Assembly (NCBI GenBank): GCA_963674805.2
Contig: CAXXNY010000026.1
Location: 310,001 to 374,000, forward strand
Source of the DNA: CALMFG01 sp963674805
GTDB lineage: Bacteria > Bacillota > Clostridia > Christensenellales > CALMFG01
Direction of reading: 5' to 3'
Length of the DNA: 64,000 nucleotides
Shown in pieces: positions 37,023 to 45,196 of the stretch. How positions within the stretch are numbered: the stretch's first letter is position 1; each line of letters begins with the position of its first letter. The notes under the pieces are model-generated. The model was not told the origin of the DNA and did not search any database. It saw only the letters and a list, made by a program, of their open reading frames with translations. The translations under genes and the position numbers were made by a program.

Positions 37023-37397
37023 TTAAATCGCTTTTTTCGTACCGCTGGTTGCAACAAGATTGGCTCCGGTGCCTTCGACGTTTTTCATCAGCACATCGCC
37101 GATTTTCACCGGCGCCTCTGCCCTAAACGTACTCAGCGCCCCCATACACCGCATCATTTTTTTAAGCGCAATCGGCTGGTCAGTTTTTACTGATACCACA
37201 GGCTTTTCGCCGTTATCCACGCGAACGGTAGAGGTCAGCACGCGCATCGGATTGACCAGTTCTGCCCGTGCATACTGTTCGCCCTTACTGCATGAATTGC
37301 CCGTTATTTTTGTAACGTTTCCGTTTTCATCGAATGTCACGGTCACCTGACACCCTTTCGGGCAGACCGTACAGGTAATTGTCTTCTGGTTTGTCAT
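37023..37397 (-). CDS. DUF1667 protein (small partner of FAD oxidoreductases)
   Basis: A 124-residue protein. The N-terminal CTVCPKGCQVTV and 'GNSCSKGEQYA' give a CxxCxxxC...C pattern that can hold an iron-sulfur cluster or zinc. 'NPMRVLTSTVRV' is the DUF1667 signature. It overlaps the FAD oxidoreductase by four bases. The family almost always accompanies the two oxidoreductases found here, and it is presumably their third subunit. Confidence 0.88.
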   Translation of the reverse strand: MTNQKTITCTVCPKGCQVTVTFDENGNVTKITGNSCSKGEQYARAELVNPMRVLTSTVRVDNGEKPVVSVKTDQPIALKKMMRCMGALSTFRAEAPVKIGDVLMKNVEGTGANLVATSGTKKAI

Positions 37398-38674
37398 TTT
37401 TGTCTCTCCAAAGCGCTGATTACGACCGTTTGGCCTGCGGCCTCAAGTTCCTTTTTATCCAACGTAATACGCACCATTTCACCGGGTGCAAGCCCTTTAT
37501 AACGTTTTTCATAGATGATATGTTTGCCGCTCACCGCCGTCACCACCGCCTTTTTCATGGGCGCTGTGACGCGGAAGAACAGCTTCACGCTGCGCTTCGT
37601 CTTTTTAGAAACCGACTGCGGTAATACATAACGCACCCCGGCACCCGCCGATATTTCAATTCGTTTCCCGGACTGGGTCCGCTTACCTCGGGAGAATTTT
37701 GCCGCGGACTTTCCGGCGCGGATGCTTTCCTCCGTTACATAATCGACCAAGTCATGAATATGCGCTACATTGCCGCAGGCAAACACACCATTAATATTGG
37801 TCTGCATCTTTTCATCCACCAGCGGCCCGCCCGTCACCGGGTCCAGCATAACACCGCATTTTTTGGATAACTCATTTTCCGGAATCAAGCCGACAGACAG
37901 CAGCAGCGTATCACAGTCGATGCGTTTCTCTGTGCCTGGAATAGGCTGGCGGTTTTCATCCACCTTTGCATATGTCACGCCCGTGACGCGCGCATGCCCG
38001 TGTATTTCAGTAACGGTATGCGACAGGTACAGCGGAATATCGTAGTCGTTTAAGCATTGGACGATGTTACGCTGTAAGCCTCCGGAATACGGCAGGAGTT
38101 CGATCACAGCCTTGACCGATGCGCCTTCCAACGTCATGCGGCGCGCCATAATCAAGCCGATATCGCCAGAGCCTAAAATCACCACGGTTTTGCCCGGCAT
38201 GTAGCCTTCAATATTTACCAGACGCTGCGCCGTACCAGCGGTAAAAATGCCCGCCGGACGCTGCCCCGGAATATTGAGCGCACCGCGCGTACGTTCGCGC
38301 GAACCCATGGCCAGCACCACTGCACCGGCCTTGATTTTAACCATGCCGTATTTTGAGCTGAATGCCGTGATTTCGCGTTCCGGTGTGATATCCGTTACCA
38401 TGGTTTCGGTATAAACGTCGATACCGTTCTTTTTAACAAGCTTGATAAATTTATCCGCATATTCCGGCCCGGTCAGTTCTTCTTTGAAGTAATGCAGTCC
38501 AAAACCGTTATGAATGCACTGGTCTAAAATTCCGCCGAGCGCTGTATCGCGCTCTATAATCGCAACGCGTTTTGCGCCTTTCTCTTTGGCGTTGACCGCC
38601 GCCGCCATGCCTGCGGGTCCGCCGCCGATCACCGCAACATCTATATTAATATCCAGTCTTTTCTCTTTACTCAC
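37394..38674 (-). CDS. NAD(P)/FAD-dependent oxidoreductase
   Basis: A 426-residue flavoprotein. The FAD loop is VIGGGPAGMAAAV (about 15-27), and a second dinucleotide loop is VILGSGDIGLIMARR (about 165-179). The closing FAD block 'NGVFACGNVAHIHDLVDYV' is present. The family occurs with GlpA-like dehydrogenases and DUF1667 in anaerobes. It starts 8 bases inside the 3' end of the GlpA-like gene. Likely role: passing electrons between NAD(P)H and the partner subunit. Confidence 0.85.
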   Translation of the reverse strand: MSKEKRLDINIDVAVIGGGPAGMAAAVNAKEKGAKRVAIIERDTALGGILDQCIHNGFGLHYFKEELTGPEYADKFIKLVKKNGIDVYTETMVTDITPEREITAFSSKYGMVKIKAGAVVLAMGSRERTRGALNIPGQRPAGIFTAGTAQRLVNIEGYMPGKTVVILGSGDIGLIMARRMTLEGASVKAVIELLPYSGGLQRNIVQCLNDYDIPLYLSHTVTEIHGHARVTGVTYAKVDENRQPIPGTEKRIDCDTLLLSVGLIPENELSKKCGVMLDPVTGGPLVDEKMQTNINGVFACGNVAHIHDLVDYVTEESIRAGKSAAKFSRGKRTQSGKRIEISAGAGVRYVLPQSVSKKTKRSVKLFFRVTAPMKKAVVTAVSGKHIIYEKRYKGLAPGEMVRITLDKKELEAAGQTVVISALERQK

Positions 38675-40103
38675 TTTTTGTTTTCCCCGTGACGATCCAG
38701 GAGCCTTCGTCTGTCTTTTTAATCTGTTCCATTGGTATGTTTAACTCACGTGACAAAATATGCATCACCGTCGGCCCGCAGAATCCGCCGTGGCACCGTC
38801 CGGCGCCCGCGCGCGTCCGGTGTTTCACCCCGTCAATTGTGGTGGCACCCGCAGGGCGGTGAATCGCGTCCACAATCTCACCTTCGGTCACGGTCTCACA
38901 CCGGCAGACGATATGTCCGTTTCTGGGGTCTTGTTTGATTGCTTCCAAGCGTTCCTCATCCGTGCACCGGCTGAACCGCAGCCGCTTCTTAATTTTCGGG
39001 TTAAACTCAGGATTTGGCTCACACGTTAATCCGGCTTCTTTTAGCAGCTCAACTGCAAATTCGGCGATTGCAGGTGAAGAAGACAGCCCCGGCGACTCAA
39101 TACCGATGACATCAATGATATGCGGATTCGCTTCACTTGCCCGGATAATAAAATCTTCGGTCGGCGATACTGCACGTAATCCTGCGAAAGAGGTAATCAC
39201 GCCGGTTAACGTCAATGTCGGGACTGATTTTTTCGCCATCTCAATAACCGTCTTCATACCATTTTGCGTGGTGGCGAAGTCTTCCGCATCGTCAATATCC
39301 TCGGAAGTCGGCCCGAGCAGGAGATTGCCTTCTACCGTTGGGGTGACCAATATTCCCTTACCCATCTTTGACGGGGTCTGGAATATCGTTCGGCTGACCA
39401 CATCCGAAACCGCATTATCATATAATAAGTACTCGCCTTTTCTCGGCGTAATACTGACCGGTTCGCCGTACATCGCACTGACTATTCCGCCGTATACTCC
39501 TGCCGCGTTTACCAGATATTTTGTTTGATAGACACCCTTTGTTGTCGTGACACGGATCATATCATCAGCCGCGTCAACCGCCGTTACCTCGGTATCAAAA
39601 AAGACGTCCGCACCATTCTGGGCAGCATTTTCCACCGCGCCCACCGCAAGCTCATAAGGGTTAATCACACCTGCGCTTTCACACAGCAGTGCGCCCGCCG
39701 CATTCTCCGATATATTGGGTTCCATTGATCTTAAAACAGCCGCATCAATCAGCCGCAATCCTTTAACGCCGTTTTGTTTACCGCGGTCATACAGCGACTG
39801 GATAACCTTAATATCATCATCATCAAACGCCACCACCAAAGATCCGCAGCGGTCAAACGAAACGTCCAGTTCCTCCGCCACCTGATCCATCATGGTGTTG
39901 CCCCTGACGTTCATGAGCGCTTTTAAACTGCCGGGCTTTGCGTTATACCCGCCGTGGACGATGCCGCTGTTGGCCTTGGATGTGCCACCTCCGGCATCGG
40001 ATGTCTTTTCGATAATTGCTGTTTTCAGTTTGTATTGCATCAGCGCCCGCGCAATCATCCCGCCGGATGTGCCCGCACCGATTACGATTACATCATATGT
40101 CAT
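38667..40103 (-). CDS. GlpA-like FAD-dependent glycerol-3-phosphate dehydrogenase with BFD domain
   Basis: A 478-residue protein. 'DVIVIGAGTSGGMIARAL' is the FAD loop, and 'GGGTSKANSGIVHGGY' is the DAO-family substrate block. The last 80 residues are a BFD-type [2Fe-2S] domain: CRCETVTEGEIVDAI, then 'GAGRCHGGFCGP'. The enzyme class oxidises glycerol-3-phosphate to dihydroxyacetone phosphate. It heads the operon GlpA-like/FAD/DUF1667/flavodoxin-like. An adjacent glycerol kinase or GlpF is absent; an FGGY kinase lies 18 kb away. Substrate is inferred from the family. Confidence 0.82.
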   Translation of the reverse strand: MTYDVIVIGAGTSGGMIARALMQYKLKTAIIEKTSDAGGGTSKANSGIVHGGYNAKPGSLKALMNVRGNTMMDQVAEELDVSFDRCGSLVVAFDDDDIKVIQSLYDRGKQNGVKGLRLIDAAVLRSMEPNISENAAGALLCESAGVINPYELAVGAVENAAQNGADVFFDTEVTAVDAADDMIRVTTTKGVYQTKYLVNAAGVYGGIVSAMYGEPVSITPRKGEYLLYDNAVSDVVSRTIFQTPSKMGKGILVTPTVEGNLLLGPTSEDIDDAEDFATTQNGMKTVIEMAKKSVPTLTLTGVITSFAGLRAVSPTEDFIIRASEANPHIIDVIGIESPGLSSSPAIAEFAVELLKEAGLTCEPNPEFNPKIKKRLRFSRCTDEERLEAIKQDPRNGHIVCRCETVTEGEIVDAIHRPAGATTIDGVKHRTRAGAGRCHGGFCGPTVMHILSRELNIPMEQIKKTDEGSWIVTGKTKSE

Positions 40104-40272
40104 ATTAATCCTGCCAGTTTCTTATTTTATCTGCCGCATACGTTTTCATCAATGCAAGAACGAATCATTCTTTCTGTATCAATTATTATTGGGATTGGGG
40201 AACTGGCGGTACTGGCGTCCAGTGAGTTGATACATTTTTCATGCGTCGCCTATCCTTAAATTTGAAATTTAA

Positions 40273-40301
40273 TTGCGGTATCAAATCCGCAACGATATAA
40301 T
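40273..40301 (+). promoter_or_regulatory. promoter with embedded operator before the lipase-like gene
   Basis: TTGCGG (40273-40278), a 17-base spacer and TATAAT (40296-40301). The -35 is one arm of a perfect inverted repeat TTGCGG-N8-CCGCAA (40273-40292). A protein bound there would block the promoter. Confidence 0.6.
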
Positions 40302-40373
40302 ATATATAGAATTTATATCACAGATGATATAATTATTCAATTAACATATTATCCCATAAGGAGGCGAACACCC

Positions 40374-41294
40374 ATGGCGGCACAGGAATTTAAACTCACT
40401 GCATCGGACGGACTGGAGCTCTTCTGTTACAAAATCATCCCGAAAAAAGTGGATGCTGTCCTTTTGATTCTGCACGGCTCTATCGAACACGCAAAACGGT
40501 ATTTTGATTTGGGTGAATATTTAGAGAAAGACGGCATCGCAGTCTATACCTTTGACCAGCGCGGGCACGGACAGACAGCCGCTGACGATAAGGACGTGGC
40601 CTACTTTTCTGACAAGCCCAAAGGCTGGTATCAGTCGATTGATGATATCGTTAAAATGGTAAGCCTGATTCGAAAAGAACAGCCCGGAAAGACGCTGACC
40701 GTGTTCGGCCACAGCATGGGATCGTTTCTGCTTCGTACATTAATGGCACTTCATCCAAACAGTCTGGATAAGGCAATCATCTGCGGCACTGCTGATACGC
40801 CAAAGGTGCTGCTCGGATTCGGGCGCATGCTCAGCGGCGTTACCGCCGCATTTATGGGCAGACGCCACCGGAGTAAAATGATTCACGGACTGGTATACGG
40901 TGCGCTGAACAGCCGGATTAATGACCCGAGAACACCCTATGACTTTATCACATCGGATGAAAAAATCGTTGACCAGTATATCGCTGATCCGCGGTGCGGT
41001 AATCTCGTCACCGTAGAATACGCAAAAGAAATGCTGAGAGGGCTGGATTTCATCGGCAGAGAAAGCACCTATGCTATGGTAAAAAAAGATCTCCCTGTAT
41101 TTATCGTATCCGGTGCGGAAGACCCGCTGGCCGGAACAAACCGAGCTGATTTCGACCGTGTTGTCATTGGATATAAGACAGCGGGTTTAACCGATCTGAC
41201 CGTCAAGGTATACCCGGCGATGCGGCATGAAATCATTAATGAGATCGGCAAAGAAGAAGTATATGAAGATATCAAGAACTTCGTTTTAAAATAA
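40374..41294 (+). CDS. alpha/beta hydrolase (monoacylglycerol-lipase-like)
   Basis: A 306-residue hydrolase with AAGGAGG before the ATG. The oxyanion strand ILHGSIEHAKRY, 'FDQRGHGQT' and the nucleophile elbow GHSMGSF (Ser near 117) are visible. 'VSGAEDPLAG' holds the Asp and 'YPAMRHEIINE' the His. The pattern is that of the serine-aminopeptidase S33/monoglyceride lipase group. Note HGSIEH where many have HGxxEH. It is monocistronic, with promoter and terminator. Confidence 0.88.
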   Translation: MAAQEFKLTASDGLELFCYKIIPKKVDAVLLILHGSIEHAKRYFDLGEYLEKDGIAVYTFDQRGHGQTAADDKDVAYFSDKPKGWYQSIDDIVKMVSLIRKEQPGKTLTVFGHSMGSFLLRTLMALHPNSLDKAIICGTADTPKVLLGFGRMLSGVTAAFMGRRHRSKMIHGLVYGALNSRINDPRTPYDFITSDEKIVDQYIADPRCGNLVTVEYAKEMLRGLDFIGRESTYAMVKKDLPVFIVSGAEDPLAGTNRADFDRVVIGYKTAGLTDLTVKVYPAMRHEIINEIGKEEVYEDIKNFVLK

Positions 41295-41311
41295 GCAGCA
41301 AAAATAACGTA

Positions 41312-41348
41312 CTAAAAAACCGCCTGACTCCAGGCGGTTTTATTTTAT
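41312..41348. terminator. bidirectional terminator
   Basis: A stem AAACCGCCTG/CAGGCGGTTT with a 4-base loop. A T-tract lies to the right and an A-tract to the left, serving the converging hydrolase and TctC-like genes. Confidence 0.88.
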
Positions 41349-41351
41349 CTG

Positions 41352-42455
41352 TTAATACGGCCGCTCAATATCCACATAGTCAGGCGTGTACCCGCCGCGC
41401 TGCATATCCGATAATATCCAGCATAAATACCGTTCGGCAATCGCCACATGGTCCGCCGCTTCTTCACCGGTATACAGATAAAGGTTGCCGTAAACCGAAT
41501 TGACGAAGTCATTGAACTTCACATTATCGTTCAGTGCCAAAAATCCCTCTTCAATCGCAAGGATGATGTGCTCCGGCGTATCTGCCGGCAGGGCAAATCC
41601 CCTGAACTGGCGGAGTGCGTCAAGCGCCTCCGATTTCAGCTCCGGCACCGTGCCCCGGATTGAGGGTATCGAATTTTTATAGAAATTACGATTCGTCAGG
41701 TCTTTATCGTCCATAACTGCAAGTGCGAGCAGCGTTCTGGCGGAAACTTCGGCGGCTACCTCGGTCGCCGGAAGAATCACCGCGTCCACCTCTGCGTTTA
41801 TGCACGCCGCTTTCGCCTGCGCTTCGGAGTCATATGCCTTCATATTAAAGTCGAGCCCGCTTTCGGTTACAAAGTAATATGGAAGCGCGGCCTGAAGCCC
41901 TCCGCCGCTTACTGCAATCGTCAGCTCATTGTCTTCTTCGGTATTGTTCGCCGCCATAATGAATTCCTGAATGGATTCAAGACCGATATCCGGGCTGACG
42001 CACAGTACGCTCGGCGACCCGCCCGCGATAAAATAGATCCAGTCTTTTGAAGTCAGCTCACCCTCCACATAAATCGGAATGGTGAGATTGCGCTCCCCGG
42101 CACCCAGGAACATATAGCCGTCATGTCTGGAGTTAAACACCTTATACGTGCCGGTTGAACCCGACAATCCGCCGGAGATATTGGTATACGCAATCCGCCA
42201 GCCAAGCTGATCGGCGAGCCCGTCGCCTATGGCACGGCTCCATGAATCGATGTTTGTCGCTTCTCCAAAGGGAATCATCCACTGAATGATGGTTTCGGGA
42301 TAATCCGCAAAAGCAGTCGGCTGCGGCGTCGGCGTCGGCGTCGCGATTGGCTTGATGGACGGCTGCGCCGCCGGTTCGTCCCGGATAATACAGGATACGA
42401 GCAGTGCGCTTATGCAAAGCAGGATAATCAGAAACCCTGCAATTTTCTTGGTCAT
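41352..42455 (-). CDS. TctC/Bug-family solute-binding lipoprotein
   Basis: A 367-residue protein. The lipobox LVSC gives Cys22, and a proline/threonine linker (PTPTPTPQPT) follows. The binding domain begins 'YPETIIQWMIPFGEATNID', then 'GGLSGSTGTYKVFNSRHDGYMFLGAG'. This is the tripartite tricarboxylate transporter receptor pattern (strand 'i..ivPf..Gg.tD' and the 'DGYtl..g' turn). No TctA/TctB membrane genes are adjacent, so it is an orphan receptor. The ligand is unknown. GGAGGGAAG precedes the start. Confidence 0.8.
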   Translation of the reverse strand: MTKKIAGFLIILLCISALLVSCIIRDEPAAQPSIKPIATPTPTPQPTAFADYPETIIQWMIPFGEATNIDSWSRAIGDGLADQLGWRIAYTNISGGLSGSTGTYKVFNSRHDGYMFLGAGERNLTIPIYVEGELTSKDWIYFIAGGSPSVLCVSPDIGLESIQEFIMAANNTEEDNELTIAVSGGGLQAALPYYFVTESGLDFNMKAYDSEAQAKAACINAEVDAVILPATEVAAEVSARTLLALAVMDDKDLTNRNFYKNSIPSIRGTVPELKSEALDALRQFRGFALPADTPEHIILAIEEGFLALNDNVKFNDFVNSVYGNLYLYTGEEAADHVAIAERYLCWILSDMQRGGYTPDYVDIERPY

Positions 42456-42601
42456 GTCTTCCCTCCGTTACGGTCGGTTTGCTGAACTTTTCTCTTCGCT
42501 TATCATACCTAAAACGCGCAGAATAGTCAAAAGAATATCCCGTAAATAAATGTTAAATAATGCCGTGCCAGTGGATTTTTTCTCTGCTGCTCACGCACGT
42601 G

Positions 42602-42630
42602 TTGACAACCCATTTTGTTGATAATATGAT
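42602..42630 (+). promoter_or_regulatory. promoter of the flavodiiron protein gene
   Basis: A perfect TTGACA (42602-42607), a 17-base spacer and TATGAT (42625-42630). It lies downstream of an in-frame upstream ATG, which therefore cannot be the start. Confidence 0.85.
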
Positions 42631-42670
42631 AGATGAAACAGATTATCATCATACTTGGAAAGGAAACATT

Positions 42671-43894
42671 ATGAATATTACAACCGTAGCAGACGGCATT
42701 ACAAGAATAACCGCCAATGTTGAGAATATCCTTTTCGAAGGCTTCTGGGAGCTGCCTGACGGCGTTTCTCTGAATTCTTATGTGGTTAAGGGCGAAAAGA
42801 CCGCAATCATTGACGGCATGATCAACATCAACGATATCGAAAAAGCGTTTATTAATGCGTTAGATAAAGTCAATATTAAGCTTGAGGACGTGGACTATCT
42901 CATCGTCAACCATATGGAACCCGACCATTCGGGGTGGTTTGAGAGCATGGCGCGGCTGAATCCGGACGTCACCATTTTATGCAGCCAGAAATCGGCTGAC
43001 CTGCTGGATGCGTTCTTCGGCTGGACCGAAAACGTCAGCGTTGTGAGCGACGGCGATTCCGTCGATCTCGGCGCCGGGCGCGTGCTCACCTTCCACGAGA
43101 TACCCAATGTACACTGGCCGGATACCATGGCTACATTCGACACGCTGTCGGGCACGCTTTTCTCCTGCGACGCTTTCGGCTCGTACGGAAAAGTATCGGA
43201 TAAGGGATACGATGACCTGCTGAGCGAGGATGAACTTGCGCACTATGAATCTGAAGCCGAGCGGTATTATGCCAATATTATCGCGGCATTTTCGCTTTTC
43301 ATGAATAAGGCATTGGACAAAATCGCTAAGCTGCCGGTTAAAATCATTGCACCCGGCCACGGTATCGTCTGGCGTAAAGACCCCGCCCGTGTGATCAGCG
43401 ATTATACCCGCTACGCCTCCTATCAAAAGGGGCCGTGCATGCCGGAAGTGACCCTGCTTTGGGGTTCTATGTACGGCATGACGAAAAAAGGCGTCGATCA
43501 TATCATCGACGCGTTCTGTGACACCGAATGTAATTTACATGTACATAATGTGATTGATGACTCAATCAGTAAGATTTTGGCATCGGTATGGCGCTCGACC
43601 GGTGTGATTCTGGCGATGCCGACCTATGAATACAAGATGTTCCCGCCGATGGCGTCGGTGCTGGAAGAAGTCTGCCGTAAAAAGGCACAGAACCGTATCG
43701 CATTCCGCATCGGTTCATACGGCTGGTCGGGCGGTGCAAACAGCGATTTAGAAGAAATCATGCAGCGCAACCGGGCAAACTGGGAATTTTTACCTCCAGT
43801 TGAGTATAACGGCAGTCCCAGTGAGGAAGAATTAGCGCTTATGACAGCGCGCACCCAAGAATTAATCAAACGTGTAAAAGAAGCCGCAGAATAA
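42671..43894 (+). CDS. flavodiiron protein (O2/NO reductase, FprA-type)
   Basis: A 407-residue protein from the ATG at 42671, with AAAGGA upstream. The metallo-beta-lactamase-like domain has the diiron ligands NHMEPDHSGW (H-x-E-x-D-H), an Asp in SCDAFGSYG and the His in APGHGIVWR. The C-terminal flavodoxin domain (about 255-405) begins 'TLLWGSMYGMTKKGV' and includes 'YGWSGGANSD'. The enzyme reduces O2 to water or NO to N2O with electrons from rubredoxin or F420H2. No rubredoxin gene is beside it. It marks an anaerobe with oxygen defence. The terminator overlaps its last codons. Confidence 0.93.
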   Translation: MNITTVADGITRITANVENILFEGFWELPDGVSLNSYVVKGEKTAIIDGMININDIEKAFINALDKVNIKLEDVDYLIVNHMEPDHSGWFESMARLNPDVTILCSQKSADLLDAFFGWTENVSVVSDGDSVDLGAGRVLTFHEIPNVHWPDTMATFDTLSGTLFSCDAFGSYGKVSDKGYDDLLSEDELAHYESEAERYYANIIAAFSLFMNKALDKIAKLPVKIIAPGHGIVWRKDPARVISDYTRYASYQKGPCMPEVTLLWGSMYGMTKKGVDHIIDAFCDTECNLHVHNVIDDSISKILASVWRSTGVILAMPTYEYKMFPPMASVLEEVCRKKAQNRIAFRIGSYGWSGGANSDLEEIMQRNRANWEFLPPVEYNGSPSEEELALMTARTQELIKRVKEAAE

Positions 43895-43910
43895 TCTGCG
43901 GCTTTTCTTT
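43878..43910 (+). terminator. terminator of the flavodiiron gene
   Basis: A stem AAGCCGCAGA/TCTGCGGCTT with a 4-base loop, then TTCTTT. It overlaps the last codons and stop. Confidence 0.85.
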
Positions 43911-43929
43911 ATACGAAATTCGAAAGTTG

Positions 43930-44376
43930 TTATTTATCGCTGAGATAATCATAGAGAATCTCAACGCCAGCTTCGACGAGTTTGGTGCAGGGTGAATCGG
44001 CATAAACCGGGTCATCAGATTCGATCGGATTCTTTTCAAAATAATCCAACAGTTTTCCGCAGTTTGTGGTGTCATGCTGATCAGTGAACTGTTTAATCAG
44101 CTGCTGGCCGGTTGCCTTAATCGCGGCCTTATCTTCGCTTGTTGTGGACAGCGCTTTTTCTTCGGTCATCCCGACAACCATCGTCATACCTGTGACAACG
44201 CCGCATGTCTCTTTCAGACCCGCAACCCCGCCGCCGAACGCAGCCGCTACTTTCAGCATCTGCTCTTCGCTGACACCGCATTCTTCAGCAAACGGCGCCG
44301 CAGTTGACTGTGCACAGTTATACTTGCTCCGGAACAGCTCACGCGCTCTTTTTAGTTTTTCCTGTTTGCTTTCCAT
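43930..44376 (-). CDS. C_GCAxxG_C_C family redox-type protein
   Basis: About 148 residues from the ATG at 44376 (MESKQEK), with GGGAG upstream. The family Cys motifs are visible: YNCAQSTA, 'GGGVAGLKETCGVVTG', 'TTNCGKLL' and 'DSPCTKLV'. The function of this Cys-rich family is unknown; it is common in anaerobes. It overlaps the 3' end of folT by 38 bases and is co-transcribed with it. Confidence 0.85.
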   Translation of the reverse strand: MESKQEKLKRARELFRSKYNCAQSTAAPFAEECGVSEEQMLKVAAAFGGGVAGLKETCGVVTGMTMVVGMTEEKALSTTSEDKAAIKATGQQLIKQFTDQHDTTNCGKLLDYFEKNPIESDDPVYADSPCTKLVEAGVEILYDYLSDK

Positions 44377-44917
44377 ATTTGTTTTCTCCCGTCTTGTTTT
44401 GATAGTAAATGCGCTTAATGCCATAAGATATCGCCAGCATTACAATCGTGTATATGGGAACTTCGACGATTGCCGAAATCGCACGCGGCCATAACAGCAC
44501 TTGAAGCGGGACACCGTAGAACCAGTGGATCGCCGCCGAATTGAGAATCACCGAGCAGACGGCCTGCGCCAGTATAACGGTAATCAGCACCCGCGGCCAT
44601 TTGATTTCCTTCGTCTTAAAAAACATCAGTCCGGCAATCACGCCAAACAATGCCATGGTGACCGAAAACACCGGATTATATGCCCCGTGCTGTACACCGA
44701 GGAAAAATCCCGCCGTATCCGTTACAAACCCGACCATACCGCCGAGCAGCGGACCAAAGAAAATCCCTGCGATCATCACCGCTACAGGCGCCAGCGAAAT
44801 CTCAACGAGTTTCGTTCCTGACACCGGTATTTCGATTGAAAGGTAGGCGCTGAATACGGCGCCGAGTGCCGCAAGCAATGCGCACGTAATGGCTGATCTT
44901 AAATTGATTTGTTTCAT
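44339..44917 (-). CDS. folT: folate ECF-transporter S component
   Basis: A 192-residue membrane protein with about six helices. The start 'RSAITCALLAALGAVFSAYLSIEIP' and 'LVEISLAPVAVMIAGIFFGPLLGGMVGFVTD' are of the S-component type. The tetrahydrofolate riboswitch in its leader names the substrate. The start is ATG at 44917 with GGAGG 5 bases upstream, which is caught in a leader switch. The polar, lysine-rich C-terminal tail extends into the next gene. Confidence 0.88.
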   Translation of the reverse strand: MKQINLRSAITCALLAALGAVFSAYLSIEIPVSGTKLVEISLAPVAVMIAGIFFGPLLGGMVGFVTDTAGFFLGVQHGAYNPVFSVTMALFGVIAGLMFFKTKEIKWPRVLITVILAQAVCSVILNSAAIHWFYGVPLQVLLWPRAISAIVEVPIYTIVMLAISYGIKRIYYQNKTGENKYGKQTGKTKKSA

Positions 44918-44921
44918 TTGT

Positions 44922-45025
44922 CCTCCATTTCTTATGCATTTTGACGGCCTATGTTTGGTTTTTAAGCCGTGCTTTTTCAGTTTGTTCGATCAAAAACAAA
45001 CCTATCCGATAAGAAATGGCGGTAA
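44922..45025 (-). promoter_or_regulatory. folT expression platform: Shine-Dalgarno sequestering switch
   Basis: In the RNA, CCATTTCTTAT (45019-45009) is exactly complementary to ATAAGAAATGG (44935-44925), and a further CC/GG pair covers the GGAGG site (44926-44922). The preceding TTACCGC (45025-45019) is complementary to GCGGTAA inside the aptamer (45058-45052). The two pairings share bases and exclude each other. Folate binding would hold the aptamer strand and release the sequestering strand. Confidence 0.65.
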
Positions 45026-45032
45026 CCGTTTC

Positions 45033-45127
45033 TCACAGCGGATGCGTTTTTTTACCGCAGGGTTTCCCCTTTCGTTTCCGGACAACATCCCATTCCGAAA
45101 CACTTAACGCAAAAAAACTACTCTGCA
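45033..45127 (-). promoter_or_regulatory. tetrahydrofolate riboswitch
   Basis: Read leftward it has the blocks of the folT-type THF aptamer: GCAGAGTAG, GCGTTAAGTG, GAATGGGATGTTGTCC, an ACGAA turn, GCGGT and GCATCCGC. These match the known THF riboswitch consensus as recalled. It precedes folT. Ends are estimated. Confidence 0.9.
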
Positions 45128-45142
45128 TAATCCATTAAATTC

Positions 45143-45171
45143 AGTATTAATGAAAGTTGCATATTTGTCAA
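45143..45171 (-). promoter_or_regulatory. folT promoter
   Basis: Read leftward: a perfect TTGACA (45171-45166), a 17-base spacer and AATACT (45148-45143). Transcription begins just before the THF aptamer. Confidence 0.7.
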
Positions 45172-45196
45172 TATAACATTTGACCAATACTCCCTT

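Noticed and set aside
42560..42670. N-terminal extension of the flavodiiron protein
   Set aside because: A TTGACA-17-TATGAT promoter lies inside it, and the ribosome-binding site and family start agree on 42671.
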